A stretch of DNA of 64,000 bases from CAVUCH01 sp963739995 (GCA_963739995.1 CAVUCH010000023.1:1-64000), one strand, 5' to 3'. Shown: positions 50,258-59,907, counted from the first letter of the stretch. Notes: generated from the sequence alone by a model not told the origin. Program-made: numbers and translations.

Positions 50258-50616
50258 CGCCAATCACGAAGGTCGCGAAGGCCACGAAGAAGGGCAACAA
50301 GGTCGCCGCGATGAACGTGCCGCGCGGAGATCCCAATGGCGGCGTGTCCCGCGACCCCGGCCGGCGTCCACGCGTCGCAGCCGGACTCACCAAGCCGCGT
50401 CAGGAAGCTGTGGGGCAGTTGTCCATAGCTTCGTCGATGCCCCATCTCCTTCCCGATGGCACTACTTCGCGCGGGCGTCCATGCGCTTGATCGCTGAACG
50501 CAGCGACCTTGCGGCGGTGATCGCGGTCGCGTGTTGCTTCAGGGCCGCTGTTCGCGTTCGGCGAACCAGTCATCCAGATCAGCCTGTGGCAGCAATGGAA
50601 GGCACAGCTTTTTTGT
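50258..50616. other. Intergenic region with CACGAAGG units
   Basis: Starts with four short units (CACGAAGGT, GCGAAGGC, CACGAAGAAGG) at about 50267-50293. A minus-strand stretch reads LPQADLDDWFAEREQ and then changes frame (KQHATAITAARSLR), which may be a small broken gene I cannot name. Nothing else is recognised. Confidence 0.4.
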
Positions 50617-51807
50617 TCAGCGAAACGAGCGAAACCGGGCATCCGGCGAGGCGGCGGTACTCCACGCGTCCACCCGGAAGTGCTCGCCCGCGCGCGCTTG
50701 CGAATCACGTACGACCGCGTCCTTGAATGCCGGATTTACATACAACGGGTAGAACATCGCCCACGGCCACTTGTCGAGCAGCGCGAGCACAGCGTCCCAA
50801 TCGGGCACCCAGACGTGGCGCACGTCGTCCGTAGTCGCCCGCTCCTCATGCTGGTTGAGCGCCACCTCATTTGTCGCGACGCGGAACCACCAGGAGTGGT
50901 CGGGCAACGGCCACCCGTAGACAGAAATCGAGCCGCCCTCTGCGGCGACTTGGAGAATGGGTTCATTGGGCAGCGGCTGCGGCTGGGCGACTACCTGCTG
51001 GGGTCTGCCTCCATTTGTCCGCGCTCCCGCCCGCAAGCTTGCACACACAATGCGAATGCCTCGTTCGCCTAGCGCCGATATCAACGCGCGGAGCACCGGC
51101 CAGGCGTCTGGCGGTACCCGGCCGTTCGTGTGCGTCTGTGGATCGCCGATGCGTCTCTCCCAATACTCTTCGGGCGCGGCCATGACCACGGTGATCTCGT
51201 CGAGAGTCGCTGGGATGGCGTTGATTTGCTCGGCCAAGTCGGGACCGAGCCGCCGCGAGAGCACCTGCAACCAATCGGTCCGCAGCCGGTGTGGCCACGC
51301 CTTCCGGAGAGCTACCGCGTACGCGGCACCCTCCACGATCCCTCGCAACGGCGTGTCGCTCCCTCGAGCGTCTTTCACCTCGACGACGACGGGCGTCAGG
51401 GTGATCGGACGGAGCCCCAGCAGGTCCACCTCGCCCCACCCTTCATCCTTGTTCGTGTTCCTGAGCATCGTCTGATACGTCAGGACCGACCCGCACGTCC
51501 CGGGCAGCAGAGGGTCCGTGGGCTTGGCAGATGCGCGGTATTCTCTCCAAACAGCACGTTCCCACCCCGTTTCCCCGGTTCGCCTGAAGACGCGCGCTGC
51601 CTGAGCAAGCTGGTAGGGGCGTTTCCGAACGGGCGCAGCCGCCTCGGTGAGCCGGATGAATTGATCGAGATGCTGAAGCAGCTGCTCAGCGTGGCGAGCC
51701 GTGAATGCCAGCCGGAATCGGCTCGCCAGCAGATGTAAGCCACGGTCCAGCGGTAGCGGTCGGTATTGGCCGCGACCCGGCGAAATTGGTGTATCAGCGG
51801 GAACCAT
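50617..51807 (-). CDS. Unrecognised protein with PD-(D/E)XK nuclease-like core
   Basis: A 396-residue soluble protein without signal or membrane segments. At about 120-165 it reads WGEVDLLGL, TPVVVEVKDARGSDTPL and GIVEGAAYAVALRKAW. This D-x(n)-E-V-K plus following helix is the pattern of the PD-(D/E)XK nuclease core. The C-terminal half (GWPLPDHSWWFRVATNEVAL, WDAVLALLDKWPWAMF) is not familiar. GGAGG lies 4 nt before the ATG at 51807. It lies 590 bp from the CRISPR-like array with no other cas-like gene near. It could be a defence or repair nuclease, or an inactive relative. I do not recognise a family. Confidence 0.65.
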   Translation of the reverse strand: MVPADTPISPGRGQYRPLPLDRGLHLLASRFRLAFTARHAEQLLQHLDQFIRLTEAAAPVRKRPYQLAQAARVFRRTGETGWERAVWREYRASAKPTDPLLPGTCGSVLTYQTMLRNTNKDEGWGEVDLLGLRPITLTPVVVEVKDARGSDTPLRGIVEGAAYAVALRKAWPHRLRTDWLQVLSRRLGPDLAEQINAIPATLDEITVVMAAPEEYWERRIGDPQTHTNGRVPPDAWPVLRALISALGERGIRIVCASLRAGARTNGGRPQQVVAQPQPLPNEPILQVAAEGGSISVYGWPLPDHSWWFRVATNEVALNQHEERATTDDVRHVWVPDWDAVLALLDKWPWAMFYPLYVNPAFKDAVVRDSQARAGEHFRVDAWSTAASPDARFRSFR

Positions 51808-52397
51808 GGGACCTCCGTGGGCATTGAACCCGCGCCCATTTGAGACGGGCCTGCCGGTCCGCGCCAGCTATGCTAAGCCAGCACCGGGATTCAAGGCGTC
51901 GAGGTCAAAAACAGGCTCAGCGGCTGCCACGGGGTAGATACCACCGGCGTCAATCGACGCTTCGAGAATTGACGGCGCACCGCAGCGTGCCCGTCAAGGT
52001 CCGCACGCGCCTCGCGGTCCACTTCCCTCCGACCTGAGGGCCGATTTCCCCGGCGACCGTGCCCCAGCCGCCCGTCCGGCGGTTCCGATCCAGAATGCCC
52101 GCTCGCAGCGGCTACGTAGCACGTCTCGCGCCGAGTCACTGAACGCGGCAGCCGCCACCATAACCTTGCGTGCGATCCCCGCGCACAGGTCACGTTAGAC
52201 ATCGGCTCCTTGCGTGCACAACTCTCGCGCAGGCGCACAATGCCTACGGATGATCGCGGCAGCCGCCGACACGTGCTTCGCCCACCGGCATGATCCGACC
52301 GGACAAGGCGATTGCGCAGCTCGGAGCGATGCTAACAGCGGCCGTTTTGCGCCCTCTGCCCAAGCGTTGGGTTTCGACCTGCCTGGTCGCGTGGATT
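51808..52397. other. Intergenic region upstream of nuclease-like gene, trailer side of the array
   Basis: About 590 bp. Several short open frames exist on both strands, but none shows recognisable motifs or a convincing ribosome binding site. No cas gene remnant is seen. Confidence 0.5.
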
Positions 52398-52579
52398 GCT
52401 TCAATGGGGCCGCGATCACGCGACCGCGGATCTGCAAGCCGGAACTCCACCTGCTCTTGGTCCGCACAGCTTCAATGGGGCCGCGGTTCACGCGACCGCG
52501 GATCTCTGAGCTGGTGGCAGTGCATCTCGACGCCGCACAGCAGGCTTCAATGGGGCCGCGGTCACGCGACCGCGGATCT
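52398..52579 (-). CRISPR. Three-repeat orphan CRISPR array
   Basis: Three 36-37 nt repeats at 52398-52433, 52469-52505 and 52544-52579 separated by unrelated spacers of 35 and 38 nt. On the plus strand each begins GCTTCAATGGGGCCGCG and ends CGCGACCGCGGATCT. On the minus strand the repeat ends in ATTGAAGC, a typical crRNA 5' handle, and contains CCGCGGTC-GCGT-GACCGCGG, an 8-bp stem. Copy 1 has one substitution (CGCGATCACG), as expected of the terminal repeat at the trailer end, and copy 2 has one extra T in the loop. Both fit minus-strand transcription with the leader above 52580. No cas gene lies in the window. Confidence 0.82.
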
Positions 52580-52895
52580 GGAGCGTTTCGCAAGTATTCT
52601 GTTGTCAATGACCTGCGTCGAGCGTTCCGAGCGGCTCTCGCTGGCGACGGTCAAGGCGATCGTTAGAGCCAACACGTCAGACGACATCGACGGGGGGCAG
52701 ATCTCGCGGCAGCACCTTCGTAAAACCACGGCCAGCTGCGCTCCGTCAGTGGCTGCCAGTGGGCGCGCCTCGGTGCAATCGAGGGGGCGCACATGAGGCG
52801 CTTCGGGTGTCGTCAGCGGCCCTCTCACCATCCAATCGCGGGGTTGCTCAAAAGCACTGCGAGTGGCCGGCTCCCTCGACGTTTGCTGGACGTCG
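52580..52895. other. Leader side of the array; former downstream region of the wHTH-TPR gene
   Basis: About 315 bp. The frame-shifted reading of the wHTH-TPR gene runs through here to 52562, but this is out-of-frame translation. The side next to 52580 would be the CRISPR leader; it is not notably AT-rich, apart from GCAAGTATTCTGTTGTCAAT at 52590-52609. Confidence 0.45.
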
Positions 52896-54772
52896 TCACC
52901 GAGGCAGGCCCAGCTGGCTGCGAAGGGCCGCCATGCGCGGATCGCCGCGAAGGTTCGCCAGCTCCGGTTTGGTGAGTTGCATGGCCGCCCGCCGGCGATT
53001 GAGCGCGGCGAACCGCTGGAGCGCGTCGAATGCTCGGTCCCGGTCGCCCAGGCCCGCATAGATGAATGCTTGGTGGTCCGGGTCCTCACTCCTTCGGGCC
53101 AGCGCCTCGGCCTCTGCCCGCCGGCCAGTGACTGCATACGCATATCCCAGAGAACCATGTTCCCCGGCCCTTGGGCCTCGAACCACCTTAATGCTTCAGT
53201 CGTGTCGCCCTTGAACAGGAGGGCCCGGGCCCTGAACAAGCCCACGTACGGAAAGGTTGGGTCGACCGCGAGCACGGTCTCTGCGTTCTCGAGCGCGCGA
53301 TCGTAAAGCCCCGCGCTGATCTGAACGTTGGCCAGGACCCGCCGCACATCGAGGGATCGCGGGTCGACGCGCAGCGCGACTTCCAGCTGCCGCACGGCCT
53401 CGTCGAGTTTCCCCTCGGGAAGGAGCGTCGAGAGGACGAAGTCGGTGTACGTGGTCGTGAGGCTCGGGTTCAGCTCCAGCGCACGCCGGAACGAACGCTC
53501 CGCTTCGGGCCACTCGCCCGCGCATGCGTGCACGTGGCCCATGGCGGCCTGCGCCTCAGCGAGCAACGGGTCGAGCTCGATGGCCCGGAGTGCCGCGACC
53601 CGCAGGACCGAACCGGGCAGGTCCTGAGGAATGTCGTCGACGAACGACGCCTCCGCCGTTGCATTGGCCAACCCGGCATACGCGGGGACGAAGGTGGGAT
53701 CTTGCTTCAGGACCTCGCCGAAGAGGTCAACGGCGCGACGAATGCCGTCCCCACGTCGCGCCTCCAGCACGCGTGCTTTCAGGAACAGATCGTACGCCTC
53801 GATCGTGGTGCTGTACCGCCGCTGACCCCGGCCGAGCTTGAGCCGCAGCTCGTTGACGATCGATCGCGAGATCTCGTCCTGAATCGCGAAGACGTCCTTC
53901 AGCTCGCGATCGAAGCGACCCGACCAGAGCGGCAGGTCATCGGCAACGCGCACGAGCTGCGCATTGATGCGCAGCTTTGGGCCGTCTCGCAACACCGACC
54001 CTTCGAGCACCAGGTTTGCCTGTAGCGCTGCCCCCACTTCGCTAGTGTTGCGAGGTTTGTTCTTGAAGGTGAACGATGATGTGCGCGATCGCACCTCGAG
54101 ACCGTCGATCACCGCCAGGTTCCGGATGATCTCGTCCGTCAGGCCGTCCACGAAGTACTCGCTCTCCGGCTCGACGCTGAGGTTCTGGAAGGGCAGGACG
54201 GCGATGACCGGAACCGGATCGCGGCTCCACAGCGAGAGCGACCGCGCGCTCGCCACAGCGACGATCAGCAGTCCCGCGGCGGCGAGTGCCACCGCGAGCG
54301 GCTGCCAACCGGGCCACCGTCGCCACCCCGGCGCCGTGCTGGCCACGGACCCGGACCCAGTCGGGCCGGCTGCCGGCAACGGAACGTCGCTCCTTAGGGA
54401 AGCCCCAGCCGAGGCCGCCGGCGTGGCGCCGTTCCCTTCCACGGGGGCGATGAACCGGTAGCCGCGTCGGGGAAGGGTCTCGATGAACCGAGGCCCCACC
54501 GCCGAATCGCCCAGCGCCTCGCGGAGCCTCCTGATCGCCGCGTTCAGGCTGCGCTCGAAGTCGACGAAGGTGTCGTCGGCCCAGAGCTCATGGCGGAGGC
54601 TGTCGCGCGCGATCAGAGCTCCGGGCTGGCGGAGCAGGCGTTTCAGCAGCAGGAATGGCTGGTCTGGCAGGAGGACGCGCTCGCCTCCGTTCCTCGCGAG
54701 CTCGCCCGAGCGCAGATCCAGCACGAATTCCCCGAACCGCACGATTTCTGGTGCCGTGGCCGGATCAGACAT
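52896..54772 (-). pseudogene. Winged-helix regulator with TolB-N-like and TPR domains, one frameshift
   Basis: The main frame from 54772 has an OmpR-type winged helix (about 8-110: FGEFVLDLRSGELAR, LWADDTFVDFERSLNAAIRR, FIETLPRRGYRFIAP), a membrane helix (LAVALAAAGLLIVAVASA), a TolB-N/adenylate-cyclase-associated domain (VIAVLPFQNLSVEPESEYF, RINAQLVRVADDLPLWS) and TPRs (GEVLKQDPTFVPAYAGLANA onward). Near 53165 the frame is lost: WFEAQGPGN goes on out of frame, while the proper continuation GSLGYAYAVTGRRAEAEALA to LRGDPRMAALRSQLGLPR is in the next frame and stops at 52896. One indel restores about 625 residues. It is a CadC-like membrane regulator, either newly broken or an assembly error. Confidence 0.78.
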
Positions 54773-54970
54773 AGGTGCCCATGAACAGAACGAGGCCTAG
54801 ATAGTACGTCGGCGGCCTCCGATCGTCCACCGTGACCTCCGTTTCACACGCACGTCATCTCCCCGTCATTGAGTGTCGACGCCCGCTGCCGTAGGTTGAC
54901 GCCACCGGCGGGTACCTGGTGCGGATTCCCCGGCGACTGCCGCCGCTGTCGCCGTCCTTTCGGAGGGATC

Positions 54971-55450
54971 ATGAAGAAGATCGTTCTCGGGGTCACTGGA
55001 TTTGTCGTCGTGGCGTTCGGGGCAATGTCCATGGCCTCGACCCCCGTCGGTGTGACGCCTACCGTTCTCGGGCGAGGGACGTTCGACGCGTTCAAGTTGA
55101 GGACGCCGCCGGAATCCCTCGTCGACGTCAAGCTCGAGGCAAAGAATCCTCTGGACGTGGTGGTGCGGATCCATGACTACGCGATCAATTCGTCCACGGG
55201 GTGGCACACCCATCCCGGCCCGGTGCTGATCACGGTCGTTCAGGGAGAGGTGACGTTCTACGAGTACGACGACCCGACGTGCACTCCGACCGTGGTATCT
55301 GCCGGTCAGGGCTATGTCGACACCGGACACGGGCACATCGGGATCAACGCGAGCGGGCAGCCCGCCAAGGATGTTACGGTGATCTTCGCGCCGGTGGCCA
55401 TGCCGTTCCGTGGGGAGCTGAGCGCACCGGGGCCCTACTGTGCGTTCTGA
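54971..55450 (+). CDS. Exported cupin-domain protein
   Basis: A 159-residue protein. ATG at 54971 follows GGAGGG and opens an export signal (MKKIVLGVTGFVVVAFGAMS). The cupin is of the small type: NSSTGWHTHPGPVLITVVQG with two metal His and EVTFYEYDD with the Glu, then a second motif GYVDTGHGHIGINAS with the last His. A metal site is therefore likely. Similar periplasmic cupins have no settled function. It is divergent from the wHTH-TPR gene, with 198 bp between them. Confidence 0.85.
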   Translation: MKKIVLGVTGFVVVAFGAMSMASTPVGVTPTVLGRGTFDAFKLRTPPESLVDVKLEAKNPLDVVVRIHDYAINSSTGWHTHPGPVLITVVQGEVTFYEYDDPTCTPTVVSAGQGYVDTGHGHIGINASGQPAKDVTVIFAPVAMPFRGELSAPGPYCAF

Positions 55451-55787
55451 CCGCCCCAACGACGGCGCGCTCCATCGAGAATGGTGCTCCCCGGAGCTCA
55501 CTTGCGAATGACCTGTCGTGAAAAGAAGATGAGCACCGACACGGCATGGCGCCTGTTTGCGGGTGGCAGAGGGCGGGCGCGCCGATCTTCGCCCGTTCAG
55601 GTGGGGATCACGATGGTTTGCCGATCTCACGGAGCGCAAGACGATTCGCGCTCGTCCGGGAAGCGCGCGGGAGACGAGCACGAGGACGAGGTCGCGCGGC
55701 TGGTCTGCCGTGAGCGTCAGGACTGACGCCCTGCCGACAGAAACCGACTTCGAGGGTCTGAACGACGTGCGGCCGGAGGGAGGTTGA
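55451..55787. other. Intergenic region, nothing recognised
   Basis: 337 bp between the cupin and the glycosidase-like gene on the same strand. GGAGGGAGG lies just before the next start at 55788. No hairpin or relic is evident. Confidence 0.5.
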
Positions 55788-57338
55788 ATGGACAGGAGGT
55801 TGCTTCTCAAGCTGGGCGCCGCGTGCCTGGGGACCGCCGCCGCCCGCCCTGCCCTGGGCTTCGTCCCGGCTCACAACTGGGACGGCTACAACTGGGGCAC
55901 GGCACCGGTGGTCAAGGACCGCCTTTACCAGGGGCCGTTTCCGCAGTACCCGCCCGAGGAAGTGCTCCCCGGTTCCGAGGTCGTGATGGCCACGACACCC
56001 TCGCGCGCGGTCGTGCCCGGCTACGGAATGGGTCTCGTTACCTACGTCACGGGCGACTTCGGAGGCAACACCTTCCGGGGCGTGGACATGGAGAAGGCGA
56101 TCGAGGCCTTCGCGCAGGTGCCGTTGGGCCAGAAACTCTACGTCCGGCCCACCTGGCGCGAGCTGCAGAAGCGCCCGGGCCGCCTGGATCCCGACGCGTA
56201 CTGGAGGACGACCCTCGCGATGGCGAAGCAGTACGGCAAGCGGGTCGGCTTCCGCGTCCAGATGAGCGATCCCGACATCGAGGAGCCGGCGCTGCCCGAT
56301 TTCGTCCTCGACAAGGTGCCGATGGTTCCCCTGCGCGGCGGCGAGTGGAAGCGCAGGCCTTCTGGAGACACCCGGGGTTACCTGGAGCCACGCTACGACC
56401 ATCCGTTCTTCCAGAACGCCTTCCGCGAGCTGAACGCTCTCCTGGCCGCCGAGCTCGACGGCAGCCCGCTCGTCGAGTACATCGACACGTTCATGTACGG
56501 CTTCTGGGGTGAGGGCCATACCTGGCCGTTCACCGATCATCCGTTTCCGGATGGGACGACGGCCGAGCGCACGTTCGTGCGCATGCTCGAAGTTCAGCTC
56601 GAGCACTGGAAGAAGACCCCGCTCGTCACCAACACGCAGCCGGACTGGAGCCGCGTCGGCAACTCGGAGCTGCTCGACCGCACCATCCGCAGCCACAACT
56701 GGGTGAGGACCGACACCATCTTCGTCGAGAACGAGCAGATCGAGGCGATCTCCAACCGGCCGCCCTGGGTGGCGGCGGTGCTCGAGGTCGGGATGTCCGA
56801 CGGCTCGCCGGAATCGCTGCGTCTCGACGAGGAGGTCACCTATACCGACAACGTCATCGCCCACGTCATGGACGTGGGCGCCAACTACTGGTCGCTCTGG
56901 AACTGGCACGCGGAGAAGGCCGAGAACATCCTGAGCTACTACCGCCAGTACCCCGAGATGATCGACACCATCGCGCGCCGGGTGGGCTACCGCGTGCGGC
57001 CCTCGTACGTCTGGCACTACGAAGGCGGCGAGCGGAACGGGCTCGTGGTCGGCTTTGCCAATGACGGGATAGCGGGCGTGCCCGGCGTGCTGCGCGTGAA
57101 CGTGACGACCGACGACGGGACGGTCCTGGCTGGAGGCGGACTGGACCCCGGCTATCCGCTGCCCGGGAAGATCCGGCAGGCACGATTCGAACTGCCGCGG
57201 GGAACGGACTGGAAGGGGCTCAAGCTCAAGGCGGAGATCGAGGTGAAGGGCGTGCGGCACCCAGTGCGATGGGCCTGCCACCAGGCGCTCGAAGAGGACG
57301 GCTCTCTGAGGCTGCGCCACACGGCAGGTCTGGGATAG
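55788..57338 (+). CDS. Tat-exported glycosidase-like (DUF4832-type) protein
   Basis: A 516-residue protein with a Tat-like leader (MDRRLLLKLGAACLGTAAA). The barrel part shows YGMGLVTYVTGDFGGNTFRG, LYVRPTWRELQKRPGRLDPD, GKRVGFRVQMSDPDIEEP, then VEYIDTFMYGFWGEGHTW with a Glu at the end of a beta strand, and IFVENEQIEAIS. This order recalls GH42/DUF4832-like glycosidases, where G-x-W-G-E carries the acid/base. A C-terminal beta-sandwich follows from about 410 (GLVVGFANDGIAGVPGVLRV). The substrate is probably an extracellular glycan; this is inference. The ribosome binding site is strong (GGAGGGAGG). Confidence 0.72.
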   Translation: MDRRLLLKLGAACLGTAAARPALGFVPAHNWDGYNWGTAPVVKDRLYQGPFPQYPPEEVLPGSEVVMATTPSRAVVPGYGMGLVTYVTGDFGGNTFRGVDMEKAIEAFAQVPLGQKLYVRPTWRELQKRPGRLDPDAYWRTTLAMAKQYGKRVGFRVQMSDPDIEEPALPDFVLDKVPMVPLRGGEWKRRPSGDTRGYLEPRYDHPFFQNAFRELNALLAAELDGSPLVEYIDTFMYGFWGEGHTWPFTDHPFPDGTTAERTFVRMLEVQLEHWKKTPLVTNTQPDWSRVGNSELLDRTIRSHNWVRTDTIFVENEQIEAISNRPPWVAAVLEVGMSDGSPESLRLDEEVTYTDNVIAHVMDVGANYWSLWNWHAEKAENILSYYRQYPEMIDTIARRVGYRVRPSYVWHYEGGERNGLVVGFANDGIAGVPGVLRVNVTTDDGTVLAGGGLDPGYPLPGKIRQARFELPRGTDWKGLKLKAEIEVKGVRHPVRWACHQALEEDGSLRLRHTAGLG

Positions 57339-57352
57339 GAGGCTGGTCTTCA

Positions 57353-57832
57353 ATGCGTCATCTGCTCTCCGATCTCCGGTTTGCGCTTCGCGCGTGGCGC
57401 AACCATCCTGGCTTCACGGCCGTCGCGATTCTGTCGATGGCGCTCGGCATCGGCGCCAACACCGCCATCTTCACACTCGTCGATCAGGTGCGCTTGTCGT
57501 CAGCTGCTGGCGAACGACGCCGCGGTGGTGCAGCTGTACGCGTGATGGCGTATGCGGTAACGCGCCGCGCACGCGAGATCGGGATCCGTATGGCGCTGGG
57601 CGCGCGTGCTCTCGACATAGGCTGGCTCGTGATGAAGGAGACGTTGATCATCACGATGGTGGGCGCGACGATCGGCGCACCCGCCACGTGGTGGCCGAGT
57701 CGATATGTGGAAAGCCAGCTCTATGGCGTCGAGCCTATGGATGCGCTCGCGATTGCGGCGACGATCGCGGGGCTCGCGCCGACGTGTCGCGCGGTGAGCG
57801 CCGATCACCGCGCTCCGCTATGAGTGAGCGGC
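57353..57832 (+). pseudogene. ADOP-type ABC permease, internal deletion
   Basis: The frame begins like an acidobacterial duplicated-orphan permease (LLSDLRFALRAWRNHPGF, TAVAILSMALGIGANTAIF, TLVDQV) and after about 45 residues jumps to the C-terminal end of the same family (YAVTRRAREIGIRMALGARA, ESQLYGVEPMDALAIAATIA). A late frameshift puts the final P-I-T-A-L-R-Y-E plus stop in the next frame. About 650 codons of a normal ADOP protein are missing, so it is a deletion relic and should not encode a working permease. Confidence 0.8.
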
Positions 57833-58026
57833 AGCGGCGCGCTGGCTTGGCCGCAGACTACGCAGATAAGGCGGATCGGCGATGCGAGCAGCTCTGCCAC
57901 CTGCCATGGCTCGATTCTTGGTCTGCCCGCCGCGGAGTTGCGCGATCGGCACGGCAAGCCGGACTGTAGTAGCATCGCCCCGTTGGGTTTGAGATAACAC
58001 CTTGCAAAAACCTGAAGGGGGCGTTG

Positions 58027-58458
58027 ATGAAGAGACTCTTGACGGTTTCGTCGGTCATCCTGGCGATGTGCGCGGTGGCTTTCGCACAGGGCAGCGTTGA
58101 TAAAACGCTGATGGATTTGGAACGGCAGTGGGTGAAGGCCGCACTGGCAAGTAACAGTGAGGCCCTCGCGCCGCTGCTTGCCACGGATTTTGTCTCGGTT
58201 CAGTCCGATGGAACGGTGGAGAGCAAGTCCCAGTATGTCGCAAAGACTACCAAGGGTAAGTGGCAGGTCAGTGAAGTGAGCGACATGAAGGTGCAGGTTC
58301 ATGGAGACTCCGCCGTCGTGACGGGCGTGTGGACGGGAAAAGGAACGGACGGAACGGGAAAAGCGTTCGACGGTAAGGAGCGGTTTGCGGACACGTGGGT
58401 GAAGATGCCTGACGGTAAATGGCAGTGTGTCGCGAGCGCAAGCGCCCCGATCAAGTAG
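58027..58458 (+). CDS. Exported SnoaL/DUF4440-like protein
   Basis: A 143-residue protein with an export signal (MKRLLTVSSVILAMCAVAFA) and an NTF2-like domain of the DUF4440 type: LMDLERQWVKAALASNSEAL, LATDFVSVQSDGTVESKSQY, MKVQVHGDSAVVTGVWTGKG and RFADTWVKMPDGKWQCVASA. NTF2-like folds bind small ligands; no catalytic residues can be named. AAGGGGG lies 7 nt before the ATG. Base composition is lower in GC than the neighbours (many AA/TT), hinting at transfer, by eye only. Confidence 0.85.
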   Translation: MKRLLTVSSVILAMCAVAFAQGSVDKTLMDLERQWVKAALASNSEALAPLLATDFVSVQSDGTVESKSQYVAKTTKGKWQVSEVSDMKVQVHGDSAVVTGVWTGKGTDGTGKAFDGKERFADTWVKMPDGKWQCVASASAPIK

Positions 58459-58878
58459 TTGCGGAGCCGATGTCCCCAGAGTGGATCGGCGCATGTCCTC
58501 CCATTGACCAGTTGAACGCCGCACTCGGCGGCCGGCACTCGCCGCAGCTTGACATTGGCTGCGGCGGTGCCGGCACCGTGTCTCTCGCCGAGGCCTGAAG
58601 CATTGCCGCTAGGTTTTCGATCAAGGTTCTGACGCCGGATTTCGCGGCTGCGGCTGGGATCGCGCCGCTTTCTGCGCGACATTGAGGGGTTCGCGATTTA
58701 GGCGTCACAGGCGCCCTACAGCCGGGCCGTAAGCCGACACCGTCGCCGTTGATTGTTCGCAGCATCGCGGATGAGCAGTTGGAGCCGCGCGCGCCCCTCA
58801 ATTGCTGGGTATCGGCTCGATTACATAACCAACGGGAAGTCGTAGCCGCGCTGGTGACCCGTAGGCTATCGTGCGGGC
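58459..58878 (+). other. Intergenic region with a possible methyltransferase relic
   Basis: 420 bp without an intact gene. At about 58546-58599 one frame reads LDIGCGGAGTVSLAEA and stops, which resembles SAM-binding motif I of a class I methyltransferase. Nothing else of such a gene is seen, so this is weak. Confidence 0.25.
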
Positions 58879-59907
58879 ATGCTGGATTTCATCACGTACG
58901 ACTTCGGCTACAGCTGGTCCGTTCGATACGCGATGATTGCGCCTCTGATCGTCGCCGGCAGCCTCGCGGCGCTTGCCGCGTGGCGGTCCTGGCCGCGCTG
59001 GGTGTTCATCCTGGCAACGCTGATGGCGTTGTGGGCCGCGGCGGCGGTCGTGGTCCTCAACGTGATGCTCAACAGCCCGATGCCGCTGCCGACGGAGCGC
59101 TTCCTGCGGGCCGGCGCGGGGCGCGTGCTCGACGTCGGCGCCGGATCCGGACGCGCCGCGGTTGGCGTGCTGATCGCCAGGCCGCATGTCACGGCGACCG
59201 GCGTCGACATCTACAGCGGCTACTGGGGAATCGACGGCAACACGCCGGAACGGTTCATGGCGAACGCGCGGATCGCGGGCGTTGCGGACCGCGCCTCCGC
59301 CCGCGTCGGCGACATGCGGCAGCTGCCGTTCGGCGACGGCGAGTTCGACGCCGTGGTCAGCTCGTACGCCATCGATCATCTGCCCCGGGCCGAGCGCCCG
59401 AAAGCGATTGCGGAAGTCGCGCGCGTCCTCAAGCCGGGCGGCGAGTTCCTGCTGATGATCATCCGCGTCGATTGGAGGACGTGGCTGGTCTCGCCGCTGC
59501 TCGCGCATCACCCGTCGCAGAACCCGGAACCCTGGCGCGAACTGCTTCAGCAGCACGGATTCAGCGTGGAGGAAGAAGGCACGCCGTTTACAACCCTGTA
59601 CTTCCTCGCCAGGAAGCACGGTGCGACACGCACCCACGGGTCGACGACACGCCGTCAGAATCTCACCCGTGCCGAGCCATCGAATCGCACCGACCGTGTC
59701 CGCGTACTGCCCGCGACGCGGACCTCGACGCGGCGCGATGGCGGACCGATCATCCGCGACCTCGGAGCGAGCGACAAGTCGAGAGTGCGCGCGAACTCCG
59801 CGCCCGCTGATGCCGTCGTCGACGTAGACGTGGTTGTCGGCGACCGTCAATCGGCGCGCAGGCCGTCGAGGGGCGACATTCGCGTGGCGCGAGCGGCGGG
59901 CAGGTAG
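58879..59907 (+). CDS. Membrane-anchored class I SAM methyltransferase, C-terminus extended
   Basis: The N-terminus has two membrane helices (SVRYAMIAPLIVAGSLAALA and WVFILATLMALWAAAAVVVL). A class I methyltransferase follows: motif I VLDVGAGSGRAAVGV, VTATGVDIYSGYWGIDG, then ARVGDMRQLPFGDGEFDAVV, SSYAIDHLPRAERPKAIAEV and RVLKPGGEFLLMI. The catalytic domain is complete by about residue 250 (FTTLYFLARKHGA). The last 90 residues or so are basic and run antisense over the recombinase relic, so the original stop was probably lost. The substrate is unknown. Confidence 0.8.
   Translation: MLDFITYDFGYSWSVRYAMIAPLIVAGSLAALAAWRSWPRWVFILATLMALWAAAAVVVLNVMLNSPMPLPTERFLRAGAGRVLDVGAGSGRAAVGVLIARPHVTATGVDIYSGYWGIDGNTPERFMANARIAGVADRASARVGDMRQLPFGDGEFDAVVSSYAIDHLPRAERPKAIAEVARVLKPGGEFLLMIIRVDWRTWLVSPLLAHHPSQNPEPWRELLQQHGFSVEEEGTPFTTLYFLARKHGATRTHGSTTRRQNLTRAEPSNRTDRVRVLPATRTSTRRDGGPIIRDLGASDKSRVRANSAPADAVVDVDVVVGDRQSARRPSRGDIRVARAAGR
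59780..59850 (-). pseudogene. Serine recombinase relic
   Basis: The minus strand reads LTVADNHVYVDDGISG and, after skipping one C, AEFAR. This is the conserved stretch that follows the catalytic region in a widespread group of large serine recombinases (recalled consensus: W-T-V, VYVDDGISGAEF, xRPGFLRLMN). Only about 24 codons remain, directly abutting the ADOP relic and antisense to the methyltransferase tail. Confidence 0.5.

Noticed and set aside
52195..52608. Minus-strand frame with repeated RSRDRGPIEA-like peptide
   Set aside because: This is translation of the CRISPR repeats, a known source of false proteins.
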